Part shown: piece after piece, positions 5,537-8,761 of the stretch
Position numbering within the stretch: the first letter of the stretch is position 1
Layout: every line of letters starts with the position of its first letter
The notes under the pieces: model-generated
The model's database searches: none
The model's input: only the letters and a program-made list of their open reading frames with translations
Told to the model about the DNA's origin: nothing
Position numbers and translations under genes: made by a program
DNA from: Synergistota bacterium
GTDB lineage: Bacteria > Synergistota > JAGHAJ01
Assembly (NCBI GenBank): GCA_021161545.1
Contig: JAGHAJ010000184.1
Location: 1-8,761 of the forward strand
Direction: 5' to 3'
DNA length: 8,761 nt

Positions 5537-7315
5537 CTACATAGCTTTCATAATCTCAACAGCCAGCTTTGCAACCTTCCGTGCTGCATCTTTTGCACCA
5601 GGGATAGCACCAGTAATGTATGCACCATTTTCTGCCAGTTTACCTGCATCCTTCCAGTTATATTTACCCATAGCAGCAGCAACAGCAGCAGGAACCGTCA
5701 CATTTATTATAGTGTGACCAGAATACTGCAACTCCTGAGCTACACCTGCCGCGATACCTATCGGCAACGCCCAATCCTCAGAGAGCTCACCTCTTGCTAT
5801 AGCTGGAGAAGCCTTGTGAGATAGTCCTTCTATCTTATAGGGCTTACCATCTACCTTGACTTCCATGTCGATATCGGAGTCAAATCCCCAATACTGCTTC
5901 ACAAACGGGTGATGTCTCCTTGCCGCACCAGCAAGTTTCAGAAACTTTACCTCTATCTTCTTACCCATCACTGCAGTCAAAAGTTCGGATGCCTTCTTCT
6001 CCACAAAAGCCTGCCTTTCTGCATCAAATGTCTTGGAGACTTCCTCCAATGGCTTACCTTCTTTGAGCATCTGGTAAGCCCTCTCTGCCCTCTTGGAAAT
6101 GCCGGCAGTCCTTGTAGGCTCACTTGCAAATATAAGCGTATCCGTTACAAGCCCTCTCTTAATCTGTTCGGTCTTCCTCGCCACTGTATTTATCGAAATC
6201 GTTGCCATTTCGGGGTCAAACCACTGATCCTGTTTAAGCTTACGAATAACCTCTGCAGCAGCTTCAATGTCTCCTTTGTTGTCTATAAGCAAGCACATTG
6301 CTACAACAGCATCACATGTTACATGGCCCAAAGGTGGGTTGACTGGACCACCAGAGAAGCCCGCACCATAGAATATAGCATTATCAAGCGCTGCCATAAT
6401 CTCATTGAACGACATCATACCCACAACAGTGGGAGCACCTATGTCCTTAAACAGGAGAGCCAAGTCTCCTATGAGATGCGCAGTATCAAACTCCCTATCC
6501 GTTCCCCTTATCTTCATCTTTTCAGGCAAACCAGCAGTCTCAGCAGCAGATTTACCTGCAAGATAAGAAGTAGTATCAACAAAGAACTCTCCCAGTTTCT
6601 CGTCTATAAACCCATCAGAATGCAATATTTCCATCGTCGCAGCTGCACCCAATACAGCAGAAATAAATGGACTCGGCAGCAATCCTGCACCGCTATAAGC
6701 ATTCATCATAGCCTCAGTTGCTATCTTTGCACCGTTGGTCGCAATTTCAGGGAATACGATATCCTCACCTAACACATTGTGCCCATAAATGGCACCACCA
6801 GCAAGGAATGGGGGAAGTTTCTTACCCACAATACTCGTAAGTTTCCCATTCTCCATCGCCTCATAAATTGCCTTGACAGCGGCAAACCCTGAAACCCTGT
6901 TTGAAAGCTTCGGTGTTGGTATAGCAGCTACACCAGCCCTGTCTGCCCCAGCTATCATTCTTGCCAATGCACCTATCTTTCTGTTCCCAGCAGGGACACC
7001 AGCCCTCGCATTTGTACCTGCCATATACATCAGAGATGCTACTATAAGAGCAGCATTAGCACTATCAGCACCACCAAGCTTTGCAGTAGCTATCGCCTTT
7101 TTCATTATATCTTCCACAGGAAGCTCCGAAACACTGGCATCACTAAGTTTATAATCCAAACCCTTAAGGATCTCCTCAGTTATGACATTCGCTGCTGCAA
7201 TGGTAGCCAAATTCAACATTCCATGCCCCTTAACCAACGCCTCCAACCTATCATTCGTCACATAATCCGGTTCTGCAGTAGCTGCCATGACAGCAGCCAT
7301 AACCTCTTTCTCCAT
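5537..7315 (-). CDS. Unrecognised 592-residue soluble protein, first gene of the operon
   Basis: I do not recognise this family. It is a full-length soluble protein rich in alanine and glycine, with no signal peptide or clear membrane helix. Likely conserved stretches include MAGTNARAGVPAGNRK (residues 98-113), IPTPKLSNRVSGFAAVKAIYE (132-152), GGAIYGHNVLGEDIVFPEI (173-191), GAGLLPSPFISAVLG (209-223), GFSGGPVNPPLGHVTCD (319-335), RRHHPFVKQYWGF (466-478) and YSGHTIINV (531-539). Histidines H31, H179, H232, H280, H331, H468, H469, H500 and H534 and cysteines C334 and C341 are candidate ligands. It is not LarA and shows none of the usual Lar, Fwd or transporter motifs. ATG start at 7315 with AAGGAGG 7 nt upstream, behind a good promoter and followed by a strong hairpin, so high expression is likely. 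Its place ahead of lar genes, a symporter and fwd genes suggests the key catabolic enzyme of the module (inference). Confidence 0.9.
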   Translation of the reverse strand: MEKEVMAAVMAATAEPDYVTNDRLEALVKGHGMLNLATIAAANVITEEILKGLDYKLSDASVSELPVEDIMKKAIATAKLGGADSANAALIVASLMYMAGTNARAGVPAGNRKIGALARMIAGADRAGVAAIPTPKLSNRVSGFAAVKAIYEAMENGKLTSIVGKKLPPFLAGGAIYGHNVLGEDIVFPEIATNGAKIATEAMMNAYSGAGLLPSPFISAVLGAAATMEILHSDGFIDEKLGEFFVDTTSYLAGKSAAETAGLPEKMKIRGTDREFDTAHLIGDLALLFKDIGAPTVVGMMSFNEIMAALDNAIFYGAGFSGGPVNPPLGHVTCDAVVAMCLLIDNKGDIEAAAEVIRKLKQDQWFDPEMATISINTVARKTEQIKRGLVTDTLIFASEPTRTAGISKRAERAYQMLKEGKPLEEVSKTFDAERQAFVEKKASELLTAVMGKKIEVKFLKLAGAARRHHPFVKQYWGFDSDIDMEVKVDGKPYKIEGLSHKASPAIARGELSEDWALPIGIAAGVAQELQYSGHTIINVTVPAAVAAAMGKYNWKDAGKLAENGAYITGAIPGAKDAARKVAKLAVEIMKAM

Positions 7316-7322
7316 TAAAACC

Positions 7323-7329
7323 CCTCCTT
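7323..7329 (-). promoter_or_regulatory. Strong ribosome binding site of the 592-residue gene
   Basis: AAGGAGG on the minus strand, 7 nt before the ATG at 7315, is a near-perfect Shine-Dalgarno site at ideal spacing. It fixes the start codon and is the strongest well-placed site in the window. Confidence 0.9.
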
Positions 7330-7342
7330 CTCCCCAGAATTC

Positions 7343-7396
7343 TCATCTCAAAATAATACTATCTACCACAAAAGTAGCACTATATCCTCTGTGCAT
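7343..7396 (-). other. Possible 17-codon leader reading frame (weak)
   Basis: ATG at 7396 to TGA at 7343 would encode MHRGYSATFVVDSIILR. A purine-rich AGGAGGG lies 11 nt upstream, rather far, and the perfect Shine-Dalgarno core (7419-7423) lies 22 nt upstream. An overlapping TTG frame (7404 to 7363, 13 codons) is equally arguable. There is no codon run or homology to support it as an attenuator peptide, so it is listed only as a possibility. Confidence 0.15.
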
Positions 7397-7414
7397 ATAA
7401 CCAACCGCCCTCCT

Positions 7415-7425
7415 ATCACCTCCTT
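7415..7425 (-). promoter_or_regulatory. Perfect anti-16S match (AAGGAGGTGAT) in the leader without a well-placed start codon
   Basis: The minus strand reads AAGGAGGTGAT, the exact complement of the usual 16S rRNA 3' end, followed at once by a second AGGAGGG. No ATG, GTG or TTG lies 5-9 nt downstream of the first core. It could be a standby ribosome site, a pairing partner in leader folding, or chance in a purine-rich tract. Confidence 0.45.
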
Positions 7426-7481
7426 ACCTATAAGTAATTTTCACATTTAGACTCCACATCCAGTCTCAACAGCTACCATCC

Positions 7482-7507
7482 CTACTTTTAGAAAGCATAA
7501 AAAGTAG
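7482..7507 (-). other. Leader hairpin with an 8-bp perfect stem and a second possible pairing partner
   Basis: On the minus strand CTACTTTT (7507-7500) pairs with AAAAGTAG (7489-7482) around a 10-nt loop. A second CTACTTTT occurs at 7377-7370, so the AAAAGTAG arm could pair either locally or about 105 nt downstream. No T-run follows, so it is not a terminator. Confidence 0.5.
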
Positions 7508-7523
7508 AAGTTAGACCATCTTT

Positions 7524-7544
7524 CACAAAGAGTATAACACAAAG
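7524..7544 (-). repeat. Two direct copies of CTTTGTG flanking the -10 box
   Basis: The minus strand has CTTTGTG at 7544-7538 and again at 7530-7524, 14 bp apart, one on each side of TATACT. Their TTGTG part matches the arms of the palindrome at 7559-7571; the + strand CACAA cores start at 7524, 7538 and 7566, spaced 14 and 28 bp. This may be a set of regulator half-sites around the promoter (inference). Confidence 0.4.
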
Positions 7545-7559
7545 GATATACAAAATCAA
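7531..7559 (-). promoter_or_regulatory. Sigma-70-type promoter for the operon
   Basis: -35 TTGATT (7559-7554) and -10 TATACT (7536-7531) on the minus strand are separated by exactly 17 bp. Transcription should start near 7524 and run into the 592-residue gene and the downstream lar/fwd genes. It is the only good promoter seen in the window. It sits directly after the regulator gene, so the operon has its own start rather than depending on readthrough. Confidence 0.75.
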
Positions 7560-7571
7560 TTGTGCCACAAT
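7559..7571. promoter_or_regulatory. 13-bp palindrome next to the -35 box, candidate operator
   Basis: ATTGTGCCACAAT is a perfect inverted repeat (6-1-6) touching the upstream edge of the -35 hexamer. That position suits an activator contacting RNA polymerase, or a repressor. The adjacent CdaR-type regulator is the obvious candidate binder, but no known consensus is matched. Confidence 0.5.
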
Positions 7572-7588
7572 ACAAAAATATCCAAATA

Positions 7589-8761
7589 TTATTGTGCGTA
7601 AAGCACATCACCCATAGAGACAACCTGAAGAGCTAACCAGAGGTAAAATGCATCTATGGGGTTGTGAGGATCGAGCCCTGTGAGCCTTTTTATGCGATCC
7701 AACCTGTACAAAAGTGTATTTTTGTGTATAAAGAGCTTCTTAGCAGCAGAAGAAGCATTCATACCGCAGCTTAAGTATGTTTTTAAGGTATGCAGTATTT
7801 CCTTTCTCATCTTGCTTTGATTTATATTTCCTATCGCATGAGATGCAAAACTCCGCCTCTCGTCTTCCCCTGAACTTCTTATAAGGTTACCCAGAAGCAC
7901 TATGGGTTCATCATAAAAGAAGACATTTTTACCCGCAAACTCAGAAAGTAAGACTCCCACTTCCAATGCTCTAACTGCCTCTCTGAAAGACTTCTTCAAC
8001 ATAGAAATAGAATGAGCACAGGGTCCTATCCCCAAAAAAACATCTTCTTTTATCTCCTCCTTCAAAACAGAGGAAAGCCTAAAGCTCCACTCTATTTTCC
8101 TGTTTTCTGCTTCCTCCTCAGAATTGTACGTGCTCCCTACCTTAAATATAGCAAACAATCCCCCACTTATATTAGTTATTATGTCCTGATCACCTATCTG
8201 TGGGATTTTCTTACATGTCGACAAAACCTTTTCTCTGACATCATATCTCACCATCCCACCAGAAACGCTCTTCTCCATAACACCTATAGCACTTCCAATC
8301 ACTGCGCCATACTTGGGGATACCCAGTGCAATTGCAAATCTCGGCAAAGACGGATCATACCCTAACACACTCAAATAGGAGGCCATATCTTCCCAATCAA
8401 AGCTATCTTTCTTCAGCAAACTTCCAACAAAGCTACTCATAGCATGTGTTTTTAAACTACCAACCGTTTCTATAAACCGTCTATGGAGTAGCAATTCTAT
8501 TGTCACAGAAGTAATTCTACCAATATCCCTTACATGTCTGCCCCTACCCGTTATCCAGAGCACACCTATAACTCTATCACCCAGAAATATCGGAAAATTA
8601 GTACCTCCAACACCATCTTCAGTATCAACTTCTGTTATCTTACCCTCATTTATAGTAGCAATAGCTTCCTTGTAGCTTTTGCCAACCCACTGAGGGTCAC
8701 TACTACCAACTACGATACCCCTATCATCTGTGATGCTTATATCCCGTCCTATCACAGGACA
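7589..8761 (-). CDS. CdaR/PucR-family transcriptional regulator (sugar-diacid recognition type), partial at N-terminus
   Basis: DNA-binding regulator that senses a small organic acid, probably of the adjacent operon. The frame is open to the right edge (it reads CPVIGRDISI), so the GTG at 8755 is probably an internal valine and about 15-20 N-terminal residues are missing. Counting from that codon, residues 1-100 match the diacid-recognition domain (DISITDDRGIVVGSSDPQWVG, then GGTNFPIFLGDRVIGVLWITG). A GGDEF-like middle domain covers about 139-275, and a PucR-type helix-turn-helix lies at 322-375 with ASSAAKKLFIHKNTLLYRLD followed by RIKRLTGLDP. Relatives respond to glucarate, glycerate or similar acids. 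It reads in the same direction as the operon, and its stop lies about 18 bp before the candidate operator, so autoregulation together with control of the operon is plausible. No convincing terminator follows. Confidence 0.9.
   Translation of the reverse strand, partial: CPVIGRDISITDDRGIVVGSSDPQWVGKSYKEAIATINEGKITEVDTEDGVGGTNFPIFLGDRVIGVLWITGRGRHVRDIGRITSVTIELLLHRRFIETVGSLKTHAMSSFVGSLLKKDSFDWEDMASYLSVLGYDPSLPRFAIALGIPKYGAVIGSAIGVMEKSVSGGMVRYDVREKVLSTCKKIPQIGDQDIITNISGGLFAIFKVGSTYNSEEEAENRKIEWSFRLSSVLKEEIKEDVFLGIGPCAHSISMLKKSFREAVRALEVGVLLSEFAGKNVFFYDEPIVLLGNLIRSSGEDERRSFASHAIGNINQSKMRKEILHTLKTYLSCGMNASSAAKKLFIHKNTLLYRLDRIKRLTGLDPHNPIDAFYLWLALQVVSMGDVLYAQ

Larger units (their letters stand above)
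7316..7530 (-). other. Long untranslated leader of the operon
   Basis: About 210 nt lie between the predicted transcription start near 7524 and the ATG at 7315. I see no known riboswitch core (no TPP, cobalamin, SAM, glycine or T-box signature). It does contain an 8-bp-stem hairpin at 7482-7507, a 5-bp-stem hairpin at 7449-7466 (AGACT/AGTCT), a purine-rich stretch with a perfect Shine-Dalgarno match at 7415-7425, and a possible 17-codon leader frame at 7343-7396. A regulatory leader is possible but unproven. Confidence 0.5.

Noticed and set aside
5909-6772. Long open frame on the plus strand (287 codons)
   Set aside because: It lies wholly opposite the 592-residue gene, its product is rich in Ser, Cys, His and Arg with no family pattern, and it has no promoter of its own. 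It is a shadow of the coding strand.
7572-7591. Possible terminator after the regulator (AATAT/ATATT stem followed by T residues)
   Set aside because: The stem is only 5 A/T pairs, too weak to call a terminator; the T-run is short and overlaps the stop codon area.
8012-8365. Plus-strand frame of 117 codons opposite the regulator
   Set aside because: It is antisense to conserved regulator domains and has no recognisable product.
1-8761. CRISPR arrays, tRNA or rRNA genes, insertion sequences
   Set aside because: No regularly spaced repeats, no tRNA-like cloverleaf, no transposase motifs and no terminal inverted repeats were seen.

Overview
The window looks like bacterial DNA carrying a mix of bacterial and archaeal-type C1 genes. 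The evidence for a bacterium is a near-consensus sigma-70-type promoter (TTGATT, 17 bp, TATACT), strong Shine-Dalgarno sites, and a CdaR/PucR-type regulator, a family that is mainly bacterial. Formylmethanofuran dehydrogenase subunits (FwdD, FwdB) are typical of methanogens, but are also known from bacteria that use methanofuran/methanopterin-type C1 carriers. The sequence alone does not fix the phylum. A Bacillota-like or candidate-phylum anaerobe would fit; this is inference.

Every supported gene is on the minus strand, so the window reads from high to low coordinates. At the right edge is a sugar-diacid-type (CdaR) regulator, cut off at its N-terminus. About 270 bp of non-coding DNA follow, holding a promoter, a 13-bp palindrome next to the -35 box, and a leader of about 210 nt with possible alternative hairpins. 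Next comes a 592-residue soluble protein that I do not recognise. A perfect 28-bp palindrome then separates it from the rest of a tightly packed operon.

The operon continues with a stand-alone LarC C-terminal domain, a 35-residue one-helix membrane peptide, a sodium:solute symporter, LarB, a NifX/NafY-like small protein, an ATP-grasp ligase, FwdD, and FwdB (open at the left edge). After the palindrome the junctions are -35 to +16 bp, so the genes are almost certainly co-transcribed and in part translationally coupled.

LarB and LarC belong to nickel-pincer nucleotide (NPN) cofactor synthesis. FwdB/FwdD carry the Mo/W pterin active site that interconverts CO2 and formylmethanofuran. NifX-like proteins handle metal clusters, and the ATP-grasp ligase could act in C1-carrier cofactor synthesis. 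No LarA (the known NPN enzyme), LarE or LarC N-terminal half is present. My hypothesis is an inducible catabolic module: the regulator senses an organic acid, the symporter imports it, the 592-residue protein acts on it (possibly with an NPN-type cofactor), and a C1 unit leaves through formylmethanofuran dehydrogenase. Only the gene neighbourhood and the family assignments are seen; the pathway is inferred.
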